Assembly (NCBI GenBank): GCA_030704615.1
Contig: CM060734.1
Location: forward strand, 56,560,042-56,624,041
Direction: 5' to 3'
DNA: 64,000 bases
Source: Takakia lepidozioides
Lineage: Eukaryota; Streptophyta; Takakiopsida; Takakiales; Takakiaceae
Part shown: positions 23,044-34,615 of the stretch, piece by piece
Layout: each line of letters starts with the position of its first letter
Position numbering within the stretch: position 1 is the stretch's first letter
Notes under the pieces: model-generated
Databases searched by the model: none
What the model saw: the letters and a program-made list of their open reading frames with translations, nothing else
What the model was told of the DNA's origin: nothing
Program-made: the position numbers and the translations under genes

Positions 23044-26000
23044 CTAAGAAGTTGAACTAGGGTCCTTCTTTAGCATAGCCCTAACCTCTAACTGGCTAAG
23101 GGAAGGTTGGTGGATCTCATAAGCCCCGGCGCATCCTAGATGCACGTTGTACATGAAGTACATGTGCTTACAAGGTAGATATGTTTGTTTTTTCTTCTTG
23201 ACAGATAGCTCATCAAAGTCGGGACAATCACAAGATGGAAACTGACCAATGTATACATTGTAAACCAATCTTGCTCTGGTAGATCCCTCTGTTTGTAGCT
23301 GGTAAATTCTCCCATAACCTGGCTGAGGCACGTTTCTGAATCCACGAACCTCAGCAATAAGAGTCTCCGCTGACTCTTGGCGACTCAAGTGTCGAGGAGT
23401 CGGATCCCGACGTCGAATGCGCACCCCATAGCGTGTAGTGGGATACTTACCCATAGGAAGGACAACACCTTGATGCATATGTTGTTCCACTGGAAGTGGT
23501 CCCACAGGAAAGTTCGGATCAGGAACGTTGGGAGGATGGACTAGTCGAAAACCTGCAAGGGTCAAGTTGTCCACCTCTTCTTGTGTAAGGTTGGTTCCAA
23601 CCTTCACAGGCCACACGTTAGGTATACCCGGTTTTCCCAAGCAATAGGATGGCACGGTCCCTCCAACACACGACAAAACATCTGTGGGGCAAAACCAAAA
23701 AACTTGCAGTTTTGGTTCTTTCATGTTCGGTGCTAGTAACTTGCCAGTGAAGCAAGGTGCAGACTTCCTTTACCTTTCCTGATGAGCGCTTTGCATTTAT
23801 CTTTGGAAACTCCAACCAAGGCAAAACAACGAACCATGGAAGCAGGACCTGTCCGCTGAATCCTGAACAATGCATCGGAAAAGTCTTGTGTCTCTCTCAC
23901 TGGATTTCCCCATTGCATTGGCTGAGGAGGGATAGCAACATGTGGATTTGTCTCATAGAAAGTCGAAGAACTAGGAATGTCATGACTTGATTTGGAGCTG
24001 ACGAACCTAGATGGCTGGTGTGGACTGGGCATCCCAGTGGCGCGCACTGGAACAGTCTTTACATTCATATCACACCTCCAAGATTGTTTGGCCCACCATG
24101 CTCATCGCCTAACTTGCGTTTGACTGGAATAGTGCGATTGTCTCCCTCCAATTGAACCCCCCTTGTGTGCATGGGTGTTCCAGCTACTATGCCACGTACA
24201 ACCTTACCCATTTTTGCTGGGCTATTAGATCTAGCTGCTTGACGCAACATGAGCTCCTCTTTGTCGGGCCCCGTCCCCCATGTCTTTCCTGTGGTGTGCC
24301 TGTAAAATGTTGCCTGCTGCAAAAGAGCTCGTGACATGTCATGCATGGTGGCCTCATATAGATCCACCTTCATTTTTTTCCCATTGCCTGCTGTCTTCCA
24401 CCAAGCAGAATGGACTGCCTCAGACAAATTAGTGGTAGGCATATCTGCATCTGCCTCCACATCCATGTCCTCTCTCATCCATTGGCCCCACATTCGATAT
24501 CTGTAGTGCCACCATGCAAGCCATGAATCTAGTTTTGGCAGACTCTTTTCTGTGCATGCTCCTGAAGAGAGCCACCAAGCCCGAATTGCAATGTATGTGG
24601 TTGTAGCATCCTCCAAGGTAGCACTATCTTTCCATTCATAACAGAGCTGAGTGTGCCTTTCACGGAAGTCCTCCAAGATATAGTCGTTGGTGTGTCTTCG
24701 GAGGCTTTCAGCCCAATGATATAAACATGTTCTTTCTTTACCTTCCATTGGGACATTGGGATCAGATCCATAAACCCTTCGAACAGCAGCCCAATTCGCT
24801 CCTGCTGCATCCGCCATGAAGCCAGCAAAATTTGGTTTGTTCAAGCCAGCAAGTTTTGCTTGTTCATTGATCATCTCCCAGAATAACACCTGAGCATCTG
24901 CATCCTCTGTTTTCATATCGCAAATGGCAATGGTCATCATTCGCTTGACATATGGTTCATAGACATGACACGCAAGAGTTGTCCAATCCTTGATGCGTTT
25001 GACATGGTCAAATACTACCCAACTTGTGCGTAGATCCCCCTCACTCATGCGACGCACAAGATCAACACCACTCCCGGGACCAGCAACAGACATCTTGAAA
25101 ACATGGGGGAGATGAGAAGTATGCTGGCCTGGAAGGAGATTGCTGTGAATGAAATGGTATGTACTCAGACGCTTCAACTCCAATATGGACATGATGGAAT
25201 TGACACGTGCAGATGCGACCTTGTTTTTCACATTGGGGCTACAAACATGGGCAAACTCTTCAAGAATATCTTCCAAAGCCTCTCCCTCAAGACGTACTGT
25301 CTCTGTGCCATCAGCCACAAGAACTCGATCAATCAAGAGCTTTTGGGCCATTGACAAGGAAATAGCTCCCGGGGTCGACCATGGCTTCATCTTAACGTGC
25401 TCTTGAATCATGCTTGATGCATTTTCCGCAGCCTCTCTATTCTCGCCCTTGGCACATGGATGGTTATGAAACCCAACGTGAACTGCAACACGTGTATATG
25501 TTGGAAGGGAACTTGTGACATAGTACATTCTTGCCCCACAATGCGCCTCACAGAAAGGTCTTTCTTTGCAGAAACTACACTTGAACTGGTTGAATGGAAC
25601 TTGGGCTCCTGCAATGAACACCTTGTCTGCATTGCCTTCCCAATAGCGGTCATTCCGTTCTCCTTCTTTCTTGAAGAAGGGGCAAGTGCTGCTTTGACAT
25701 ATGAGCTTTCCAACACAAAGAACCTTACTACATTTCACATGATCTGGAACACCAGACATATTGTAGGTATTGGTCTTGCACCAAGGATGACCATCAAACT
25801 TGCGGTCCATGCCTTGGAGGGACTGTGAACCACGGTCCGTACGTAGTTTGACCACGGGGGGGAGTTCGTGGATCACTTTTCCATCAAAAGCTCGAGGAAG
25901 ACACCGAACACGATGCACTGGAATGTGACTATAGTCCAAGGTAGAAAGCTCTCCTTTTGATCCATTCCTCCGAGCATGGCCAAGATACTCAAAATGGACA

Positions 26001-26583
26001 ACACACCAGAAGGAAATGCAGATGTAGCCTCCCCTGCTAGTCGTGGAGATGAAGATAAACCCCTCGCAGATTCGCAACAATCAGACGTGGTGTTGTCCAA
26101 TGGAGTTTTCCGAGGCTTCATGTCGTGAAGCAAGACCGTATGAGCAGATGAGGAAGGTTGAGATCCACAAAATACACTCTTAGAAACCTCAACACAATCC
26201 GAATTATGAGACCCCAAGCTCGCCGAATCTGCAACCTCCTCCTTCAATTTACAACTCCCATTTGTCGCAGCTTGATCGTTCTTTCTTGCAATAGAAGTGT
26301 GCCTCTCATCATGTGACTGTGTATAGCTCGTACCTGTGACACGGTACTTGGAGAAAGTGTCTGGAAACAACTCCCATTGCTTTTGGCCGTCATTGAAAAC
26401 TGGAAGCAACACTGTGGAGGCATCATCATCTCCATCATCCTCCAAAAAAACTGAACCCGGAACAAGTTTGAATCTATTGCATAACCAAGGTTCTGGGATA
26501 ATGCACTTGTTTCCATTGCAAGGATAACGAACCACTTTTGCATCAGGTGGACATGAAAGCACTGCATATTTTGGTGTAGACAT
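23044..26583 (-). CDS. Mutator-like transposase of the nested element (zinc cluster + DDE + SWIM)
   Basis: Starts at ATG 26583 (MSTPKYAVL) and ends at TGA 23044-23046. Blocks: 26583 to ~25,980; ~25,975-24,065; ~24,068-23,777; 23,683-23,044. The last intron (donor AAAG|GTAAAGG, acceptor CCCCACAG) is ~93 nt and keeps phase (G|AT). The long middle block has a Cys/His cluster (CKTNTYNMSGVPDHVKCSKV... CKERPFCEAHCGARMYY... GFHNHPC) resembling WRKY/GCM1-type fingers, then a MULE-type catalytic core: WVVFDHV (Asp), GFMADAAGANWAAV (Asp), CLYHW (the CxxH after the second Asp) and TTNLSEAVHSAWW (Glu). The final exon carries a SWIM finger, CDCPDF then LPCKHMYFMY. Frames change near 25,980 and 24,066 without a clear intron, so the copy may be slightly damaged. 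It should bind and move the nested element; that is inferred. Confidence 0.82.
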
Positions 26584-27617
26584 TTGGCAATGCCCTCAAA
26601 GTTTGAGAGAAGATGCAAAATGAATGAAAGCGCACATCTTGCAAGACCTTATGCAAATACATTAAATGGCTTACATTACTTATGTGTATCATCAATCCAG
26701 AAGGTCCAATTTTTTGAGGCATGTGCTCCATCCATATTATTCTCTGACAGAAACAACTAAATGGACTATCCCCTATTTTTAAGACGACGGCGCCGTTGTT
26801 GAGATCTTAGAATCCAATGTACTGCCTTCTTCTTATGAGCATATGAAACATAAATGCTCTGCATGTTTCCATTTATTTTACAACCAATCGTTGATTAATC
26901 GTCCAACTATGAACTGACACACTAGACGGCACAATTTATTTACAATCAAATCCCATGACATGTATGTTGATTTGTTCTTTGATTACTCATGTATGAGTAA
27001 TGAGTACAAGTATTTGTGGCGACAATTGGCTCTAAAACCAATAAATTGATTAAGACACCCATAACAAAATATTTAGTTACTTTATCACTTACTTTATATT
27101 GTATTATGAAGGCGCCGCCACAAAGTAACATGTCAATCGTACAACCATCTTCTGAGGATCCACGTGTAACCCATGTAGTCCAAAAAACACTAACGCCAGA
27201 GTGTATAAAAAATGTTCACATTTCAGATTTGGCCAATTTGGCCTTTTTAAGGCCTTAGCCTTCGCCTCGCCCCCCTTTCCCCCCGCAACCTAGTGGAAAA
27301 TACACCACAACCTTACCAACAAGCCATGCTCTATTCAATGAAACAACCTCTACTTTTTTGTTAATAAACTGTTTCTTTTCAGTTAAACTTGTTGCCATTA
27401 CTACATGACTAACCCGGTATCATTACTACACTAACGTAGTCTAGTATACTTGCACATTATCCCTTGCCACTCCCCCAAACAAACACACACAAACTACACA
27501 AGCACTTAACACGTCTCTAGTCTCTACACCCTGGAGACTCCCGTTGCGAAGAGGAGACGGAGGCGCCGCATCTCGGCCTTATACTATACCACCCCGAGGC
27601 AACGAGCTGTTGCGGCG
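26584..27617. other. Divergent intergenic region of the nested element
   Basis: The transposase (-) and the ParB-methyltransferase gene (+) start 1.03 kb apart head to head, so both promoters should be here. The part from 26,760 to 27,240 is AT-rich with no coding signal. CCGCAACC and C-rich tracts at 27,260-27,300 and CT-rich leader-like sequence at 27,500-27,560 precede the + start. No individual promoter element is certain. Confidence 0.5.
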
Positions 27618-30600
27618 ATGGGGAGGAAGAAGGACACTCGAGGGGGAGGCGTTGCTGGTGGTGGTGGTGGTAGAGGCAAGCTGCGGACGGAGAAGGTAAG
27701 CTGTAGTTTTGTTTTTTTTCATGACCTGCACTTAGGCATATGCGCCATCGCATAAGCCCCACCAAGCTGCTCCTTATCTAGCACATCCGCCGGCGCAGAT
27801 GCCTAAGTCACTTCAAGTCTCACAAGTTTGCGAATCTCCACACATACACACAACCGTCTCCGCCGGCGGAGACAGCTCATTCCCCTTGGTTTTTTCTGAT
27901 GCTTGGAAGGGCTGGGCTGCCACCTCCGCCGGCGCATACCGTTGGAGCTGGGATGCTCGCATGTTTCAGGAAGTGCTCCTCTACTCCCATCCCGTTTATT
28001 TTTTTGCATGCTCATACGTTGCTGATGCTCCGAGCGGGTTGGGCTGGCGTATCCGCTGGCGCATACCTGTGCAGCAGGGCTGCTCAAATGTTTCAGGAAG
28101 TTCTCCCCTTTTCCATCTTCTTTGTTTTTCCGCATGCTGATGCTCCGAGTGGGCTGCGCTGGCATATCCGCCGGCGCATACCCATTGAGTACATTCTTTT
28201 TTGCTCAGATCATAGGTTTCAGGAACCTCCTGCAAGCGTCTCCACCGGCGGAGACACTTGGAGCTTGGTTTTTTTTGCATATTCCCTGTGTTACGGAAGC
28301 TCCAAAGCGCCAAGGCTGCCACCTCTGTCAACACAGACCCGTGCAGCAGGGCTGCTCACATATTTCAGGAAGTTCTCCCCCCCTTCCATCTCTTTTGTTT
28401 CTCCGCATTCTCATAAGTTGTTGATGCTCCGAGCGGGCTGGGCTGCCATATCCGCCGGCGCATACCCATTGAGCACAATCTTTTTTTGCTTAGCTCCTAG
28501 GTTTCAGGAACCTCATGCAAGCATCTCCGCCGGCGGAGATGCTTGGAGCTTGGTTTTTTGTTGTATATTCCTTGTGTTACGTAAGCTCCAAAGTGTCGAG
28601 GCTGCCACCTCCGTCGGCGCAGACGCTTGGGGAACCTTCCCTATTTTGGTTGATCACAGTATTCAAGTATCTCAAAGCTTCTACGTTGCCACCTCCACAA
28701 CTCCACATGCTTCCATAGGCCTAGTTTGATCTTTCAAGGTGCTCCTGTATGTTTGGCTACAACCTCCCTTCCATGGTATGCGCCGGCGCATATGCTTGGA
28801 GCTCCTTGAGCAAAAATTTCTTCAAGGGCCTCAAATCTTGTCAAATTTTGAGTTGGTTGCACATATGTGTCATATGCGCCGGCGTAGGTGGTCGGAGGTC
28901 CTCTGTCGGGATGCTCACGCCTGTATTCTGCTCCAAGTTGTAAGCTTTGAAAGACAAGGATATTCATGGAATTAGTTGACTATCCAAATTCATTTGTTTT
29001 CTTCATGCAACCATGACACTGAACTGCTCTTTTTACATATTATACATTCACACATGTGCTCTTCTCATACACTGACATCTTGAACTGTTTTGGTCTATGG
29101 AATTAGGAAATTACTACTACAACTGAAGCTGTGGAGGCCGGGACGCTTGCAACCATTATTGACGACATTGATGCAGGGAATTGGGGGGCAGATGAGTATG
29201 AAGAGGATACAACATCTAGTGATCCTCTTTCTCTAGATGCCAAACAGGCAATTATTCTGGAAAAGAAACAAGATCTGAATGTAACTTTCAGGTCCCTCCT
29301 CATTGAGGATGGAGTTATGGACATTCCATTGTGTCGCATGATTTCTATGCAGGTTGTTAGGCCCGCCCTTGCCAACGACATCCTAAAGCTTAGAGGAGAC
29401 TTCTATTCTGGATACCATCCAGGAGCAGCCGTGTTCTATGTTTCTGTTGAGGGGATTGATGGATCTACTGTAGATGTAGGTCCTGATATCATCTCTACAT
29501 GGGATAGTCATTGGAAAACAGTCAATGATGAGTTTGAGAAGTATCTTGAGTCCAAGCCAAAGTTGCATCATCTTCGGGGGAAGATGTTTCATGTCTGGGA
29601 TGGGAATCATAGGCTTCAAGCATGGTATCCCTATATCAATGAAGTTCATGGGGCCAACTTGTCAAGACATGTCTGTGTGACAAGTTGGGTGCTCAATGCG
29701 GACATTGAAAATCGTGGTTCCCTCAGGTCCATCATGGATGGAGTGAATGTGTGAGTTTCCTTTCTATTCTTCATTTACTTTCATGTTCAATGTTGTCATG
29801 TTCTTGCTCAATGGATGTACATATACACATCTTCTTTCTAATGATCATATTTTATATGTGCAGGGCAACAGAGAGGGCACATGTTACATCCAAATTTGTG
29901 CACTTGGTTTGCAAGGTCAATATGATTGGCCTTACACCTGTCTCTGAATGGAAGAATGTATTGAGGAAAGAGCAATACGACGAATGCATCAAGAAAGCAG
30001 GAAAGACTTGGTATAACCTGACAGTCCATGCAATGACAGAGATTTTGTACAAGGTAACATCATGTCTTAACCAAGTTTCATTCTTTGCATCCATAGACAA
30101 GATTCACCTCTGGTTCATGTTATGAACTGTTTTGGTTCTTTTGGCAGCATGATATTGTTGAGGCCCAACGCATGGCGGGGGAAGCTTACAAACTTGCTGA
30201 GGGGCCAAAGAGTCAAGAGGGCCTTGAAGATACAATGAGACAGGCTGGATTGAAAGCAAGGGAGCAACACAAGAGTCAGCTTGTGAAGTTGCTTCCTATT
30301 GCTGATCCAACCCTTGGAGAGGGGTTTCTCCAAGAACTTAAACTGCATTGGTCACGTGTAAAGGCAGGATCAGAGGAAATGACCCAAGAGAAAATGGTGA
30401 ACATTGCTACCGCCCGGGTGGATCCTGAAGAAAAGGTGGAATGGCTACATATATGGAATGGAGACCAAACACTTCACGACCGTAATTTTTTTCCACCCGG
30501 GCCTATCAGTGGGCCAACACTTGATCCTTGGCTGAATAGAAGGACTTTTTGGTGGCAGGTACATATACAATCACTATCTTCTCAATGCAATTAATTCATT

Positions 30601-33258
30601 TTGTTGATGACACATTAACATAGTTATTTAACTGACTGTATTTTCTGGCAGCTTCGCAAGGTTGCCTTGGCTCAGTTTGCCTTGTACACCACTCAGCTTG
30701 GCCAATTTCATGTTGCCTTGGAGGAAGGAGAGAGTGAGAGTCTGGGAGACTACATGGATACATGGAAGATGACTCATTTCAATGAGTTGTTTCATAGAGA
30801 GTTCTCATTGCCAAAGGGGCCATTCAGAGGCAATGATTGGGAACAACAAACAGGTGGGGAGAAGGTGGTGAGACGGATTTTATTCAGGTACCATCTTTCC
30901 ATTGCATTGTACATGGATAGTGTATACACCTTGTAAGTCAAAAATGTCTATGCTTCAAGTATTTTTCTAGTACATTGGGATATACATGTTTCTTAATGTG
31001 CTTGTTCAATTGTTGAACAGGTTGCATAAATATTTGTCTCCACAATAACTTTGAATGTGTTTGTATTTTAGGTACATGAGATTTGTGCTTGTACCGAGTG
31101 ATCGACTTAAGGCTGAGCCCAAGTTTCTGATGGCCTGGAAGTTTGGTGCTCAACAAGCTTCCATGTACACACCTGCAATTGAGGAAGATTGGGGTGTGGA
31201 ACACCGGGAAGGGGGGGGTTGGTATTTGGATATGCCCAAGGGTACTATCCCCTATGCAGAAATGGGACTTCATAAGGAATGTGTTCGCAGGCAGTCAGTG
31301 AGTGATGAAGGGGGTATCTCCACTGAAGTCCCTGTTCTTGATCTGGAGCATGCAGAACAGATTGCTACACAGGCCGCTGACGCTGTAGCCCAAGTGGTCC
31401 CTGCCGTTGTGGGTGTACCAAAACGCAAATCACGAAAAAGAAAAGGTGCGGATGTCAATGCAGGTGTGGCCCCCAATGCAGGTGTGGCTTCTATTGCTGG
31501 TCCTATTGGTAGTTCTTCACATCCTTCAAATCAGTTGGTTGTAGTGCCTGCACCTACTACTCGAGGAAACAAGCCAAAGGCAGGCGAACATCCTTACAGT
31601 GCAGTGTCATTTTCTGGTGGTGCACCTAGCATGTATCGCATGAAGATCATGCCTACTCATTTCATTGATATGGTGGAGGCCTCAAGTACATCTCCTGATG
31701 CGACCTTGAAAGAGCTCATGGAGTTCTTAAAAAATGTGAGTTTCCCCCAACAAACAAACTTGAATGTAAGGAATTCTTCGATGTTTTTATATCCTCATCA
31801 TCCGGCTATTGACTCCTACATTTTCTGTATGTTGTTTGCAGTTGCCAGGAACTTGGTCTAGTGTTGTGGATGGAAAAAGCGTGCATGTGGCTGTGGACAT
31901 GATCATCGTGGACTGCCCAACAGGAATGCCTGTACAGGGCTGTTTGGATGGTGTACAGGTTCCTCCCTGGAATGCTTTTGATAAACGGTATTGGGAGTAT
32001 GCATTCTCCATTGCTAATGACCTGTTGGATGACAATGGATGCTTGGTGTTCTTGCAGGGCTCCGATGATTCATTTGCATTGGAGCTCTTTTCTTACTCCA
32101 GGGGCAGCTCTATTTCCGTATTATCAAGGAAATATACTTGCATCAATACCACCCCTCTACACACTCAGACAGGAAAGGTAAAAATCATCCCTCTTCAATA
32201 TCTCATTGTTTGATGTTTCATCTTCCTACTCTCATACATATTATTAAACCATCCGGGTGCACTGTTTTTGTGGAAATGGCACGTCTAACAGACCATGTTC
32301 TTCCACGCCCATGTCCTCACCAAGCAAGGAGGACTATTCAAACTGCGTGAGTCTGGCAAAGTTGTGGACCCCTTGCAGACCCTGTTGAGTTGGATGCCAT
32401 CTACAACCACATTCCAGATGTTGCACTACCCATGCAAACTCCTCAACAAGCCTGGAGGGGTGCGCGAGACCGTAGTCCCGCCTTCATGCAAGTGTTGTTG
32501 GAGACATGCTCACCTCCTGGCTCCCGCATTTTGGATCTCACAGCTGGCACAGGTTTGCATTGGTCTCCATTTTGTAATTAAAATCTTCTGAGCTGATTCA
32601 TGATCATTAACTGTTATCCGATATAATATCATCATTGCATGTTTTTTTCCTGCAGGTTCTACATTTATTGCTGCCCGCGAGTCTGGACGTCACGTATTTG
32701 GTCTTGAGGGGGACCAGACGTTGTATGCAGCACGTCTCTCTGCACTTCAAAATACTCAACCCGTTTTGGTTTCATCTGTGGTAACTCCAACCATTCAACG
32801 TCCTGTGAGTTTGTTGGAACCCCCCGCTCCTAAGGTGGCGCGCAAGCTTGGTCTTCATCTCGGCAGTACTTCCTAGTGAGTATGTCTCGCCTCCATTCCC
32901 TTTGTTGCAATCTCTATATTATTTGCAAAGCAAACCATTCCCATTTGATTTGTTAACATAAGTATACATGTATGTGTGATGCAGTGATGGGATTGTGCGG
33001 ACCATCTACGATAGTCTACCCCAAAGTCCTCTTTCATCGTTTTATCTACCTTCGTATGCCGAGTCCCAAGCTTTGCATTCAATACATCAACAACGTGATG
33101 TAGGTCTTTCCAATGATCTCTTGTTTGACCGAAGAGCAGCTATTGTTGGACAATCCGTGGATAGGTTGCGTAGAGTTGAGGCTTTCATGGATGTGTATGC
33201 CTCTGAATCACAGGCTTATGACACGGATGATGAAGTATCAGCTGATGATGTTATGTAG
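27618..33258 (+). CDS. ParB/sulfiredoxin-like domain fused to a beta-class DNA N4/N6 methyltransferase-like domain
   Basis: Ten exons: 27618-27695, 29107-29750, 29864-30053, 30148-30558, 30652-30887, 31072-31735, 31842-32177, 32292-32552, 32656-32875, 32985-33258 (TAG). All junctions are GT-AG and all phases agree except exon 8, which is one base short; an extra C in the run at 32,372-32,375 would give ~1,104 residues. Near residue 190 is VWDGNHRLQAW, matching the DGxHR signature of ParB/Srx folds. Near residue 765 VDMIIVDCPTG, followed by W..FDKRYWEYA and DDNGCLVFL, matches methyltransferase motif IV and its downstream strand, with DCPT in place of DPPY. Near residue 935 SRILDLTAGTGSTFIAA and GRHVFGLEGD match the SAM-binding motifs I-II. 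The order IV then I is that of beta-class enzymes. A basic nuclear-signal-like patch (PKRKSRKRKG) lies before motif IV. Whether it methylates DNA is unproven given the altered motif IV. Confidence 0.83.
27840..28920. repeat. CGCCGGCG-centred tandem repeats in intron 1
   Basis: Two ~284-bp copies begin near 28,140 and 28,424 (GATGCTCCGAG...). TCTCCGCCGGCGGAGA, a perfect 16-bp palindrome, occurs at 27,858 and 28,526, with a one-base variant near 28,235; GCGCCGGCGCAT occurs near 28,782. The long + frame through this block (27,899-28,729) has no domain text and I take it as intronic. Confidence 0.75.
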
Positions 33259-33623
33259 GTAATTAGAAATTACATATACAATACATTGTCCTCATTGTCA
33301 GTCCGAATTTTTTGTTATTTTTTATGATACATGTATTTCTCTCTAGTGTAAGGTAAAACAAATGGGGCAAATGACATGGTGTTGAAATCAGATTTCATGT
33401 TATCTTCCTGTCATTTGATTTATCTATGTAATAGTTTGTACATAGATCTCTACTGCATTTCATAGATCCCTTTACCTTAATGCAAGTTCGACATGCACTT
33501 CAGCACTATCAAATTTCATCATTAGTAAGATCAACCCTTATGAGTATTGTGGCATGTTATGTACACACAGGGTGACTATCTTTATCTCATTAGTGTTTCA
33601 TTTCATTAGTGTTTCAAGTCTGA

Positions 33624-33700
33624 ATGGGTAGTGTAGTGGTATGAACTAGGCTTGATACCCGATAGGTTGTGGGTTCTATCTCTGATGGACATTATGTTTT
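33624..33700 (+). repeat. tRNA-like (SINE-type) sequence
   Basis: TGGGTAGTGTAGTGGTATGA resembles a tRNA box A and GTGGGTTCTATCTC, about 40 bp later, a box B; an A/T-rich tail follows. It does not fold as a complete tRNA to my eye, so I call it a SINE head or tRNA relic. Confidence 0.5.
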
Positions 33701-33980
33701 TGTAAAATAAAAATGTTTCAGAAGATAGATATATAGATACTGCAAAACCTATGTAACAAAGCTCCCTAGCATTCCCTTAGCATTGCTCCATTCTGAACTT
33801 CAAACTAGACTCCCACCATTGGAAGAGCCCGTACCTTCACCATTTGTATCTAACAAGGAGCCGTGCCTCGTCACTTTTTAATTTTTCGACCTTTTTTCTC
33901 ATGTTGGAAAGCCATAAAAGCAACATGTTCATCTCCCATTCCTACACTCACCCATGTGGAATAATAATACAATGAATATG

Positions 33981-34002
33981 GAATATTCTATATAGAATAT
34001 TC
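33981..34002. repeat. 22-bp perfect palindrome
   Basis: GAATATTCTAT is followed directly by its reverse complement, in AT-rich DNA about 190 bp from the right end of the nested element. Confidence 0.8.
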
Positions 34003-34169
34003 TTATTCCATCCTTTGATATTTTGACTATGGACCCTAAGATTAGATGAATCACAATTATTTATTTATTTTTGGGTACCCTTATTTAAGTGTTGTGCATA
34101 TAAAATTGTTCCTATGCATATCTAAAATTTGTATGCACGCATACATTCCTCCATATGCATGCATTTGTG

Positions 34170-34195
34170 TGCGCATATAGTATAGGCTACCTCCC
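34170..34195 (-). repeat. Right TIR of the nested element
   Basis: Reads TGCGCATATAGTATAGG then CTACCTCCC; its complement matches 22431-22456 at about 19 of 26 aligned positions. The direct repeat copy CCCAGACCC follows at 34193-34201. Confidence 0.7.
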
Positions 34196-34229
34196 AGACC
34201 CTATAGTCACATTGTAGTCATCGACTTAT

Positions 34230-34500
34230 AATTCTCAGAGTTACACCACTGACAGCAATATTCTATGGGTTACATACTGGGTTACACTGTTGATAGTTAC
34301 ATTGCAGTTATGGAGTTACACCACAATGAGTTATGAAGAGGTTCACACTCATCTGTGTTACAACTGTGTGGAGTACCACAGGCGAGTTACACTAGTAGAG
34401 CTATGTTACGTTATGAAACCCCAGACAGTGTAACCCTGCGGTGTGTCACCCCGGCCCATGGGTGTCCCATTGAGTGGGTTACATAGGTTGAATGTGGATG
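34230..34500. repeat. GTTACA/GTAACCC words resuming after the nested element
   Basis: GAGTTACACC, GGGTTACA and TGTAACCCTG words recur in both orientations between the right end of the nested element and the 3' end of the outer transposase. Confidence 0.8.
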
Positions 34501-34615
34501 GAATGGCAAAGTGAATAACAACCCATGAACAGACATGTACTTCATATTAAACTTGGTGATCACAAAATAAGTGTCATTGCCAATGGACTCAATGGTCACT
34601 TACTACAGAACCGGT

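Larger units (their letters stand above)
22431..34195. mobile_element. Nested ~11.8-kb Mutator-like element carrying a transposase and a ParB-DNA methyltransferase gene
   Basis: The left end GGGGGTTGCTATTCCATATG and the complement of the right end GGGAGGTAGCCTATACTATA form imperfect inverted repeats (aligned with two 1-bp gaps). Both lie next to the direct repeat CCCAGACCC. Subterminal TATGCATGC and AAATTTGTATGCAC words occur at both sides. GTNAC arrays fill the host element up to 22,421 and resume after 34,230 but are absent inside, which independently marks these limits. Two genes lie head to head: a MULE-like transposase (-, 26583-23044) and a ParB/methyltransferase gene (+, 27618-33258). 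The transposase type favours the 9-bp reading of the duplication. Confidence 0.82.
33259..34195. other. 3' flank of the ParB-methyltransferase gene and right end of nested element
   Basis: AT-rich non-coding DNA with a tRNA-like SINE head near 33,624, a 22-bp palindrome at 33,981 and, beyond 34,090, subterminal TATGCATGC words leading into the right TIR (34,170-34,195). No gene seen. Confidence 0.6.

Noticed and set aside
27899-28729. 276-codon + strand frame
   Set aside because: It lies in the first intron of the ParB-methyltransferase gene and its text reflects the CCGGCG tandem repeats; no domain or start signal.
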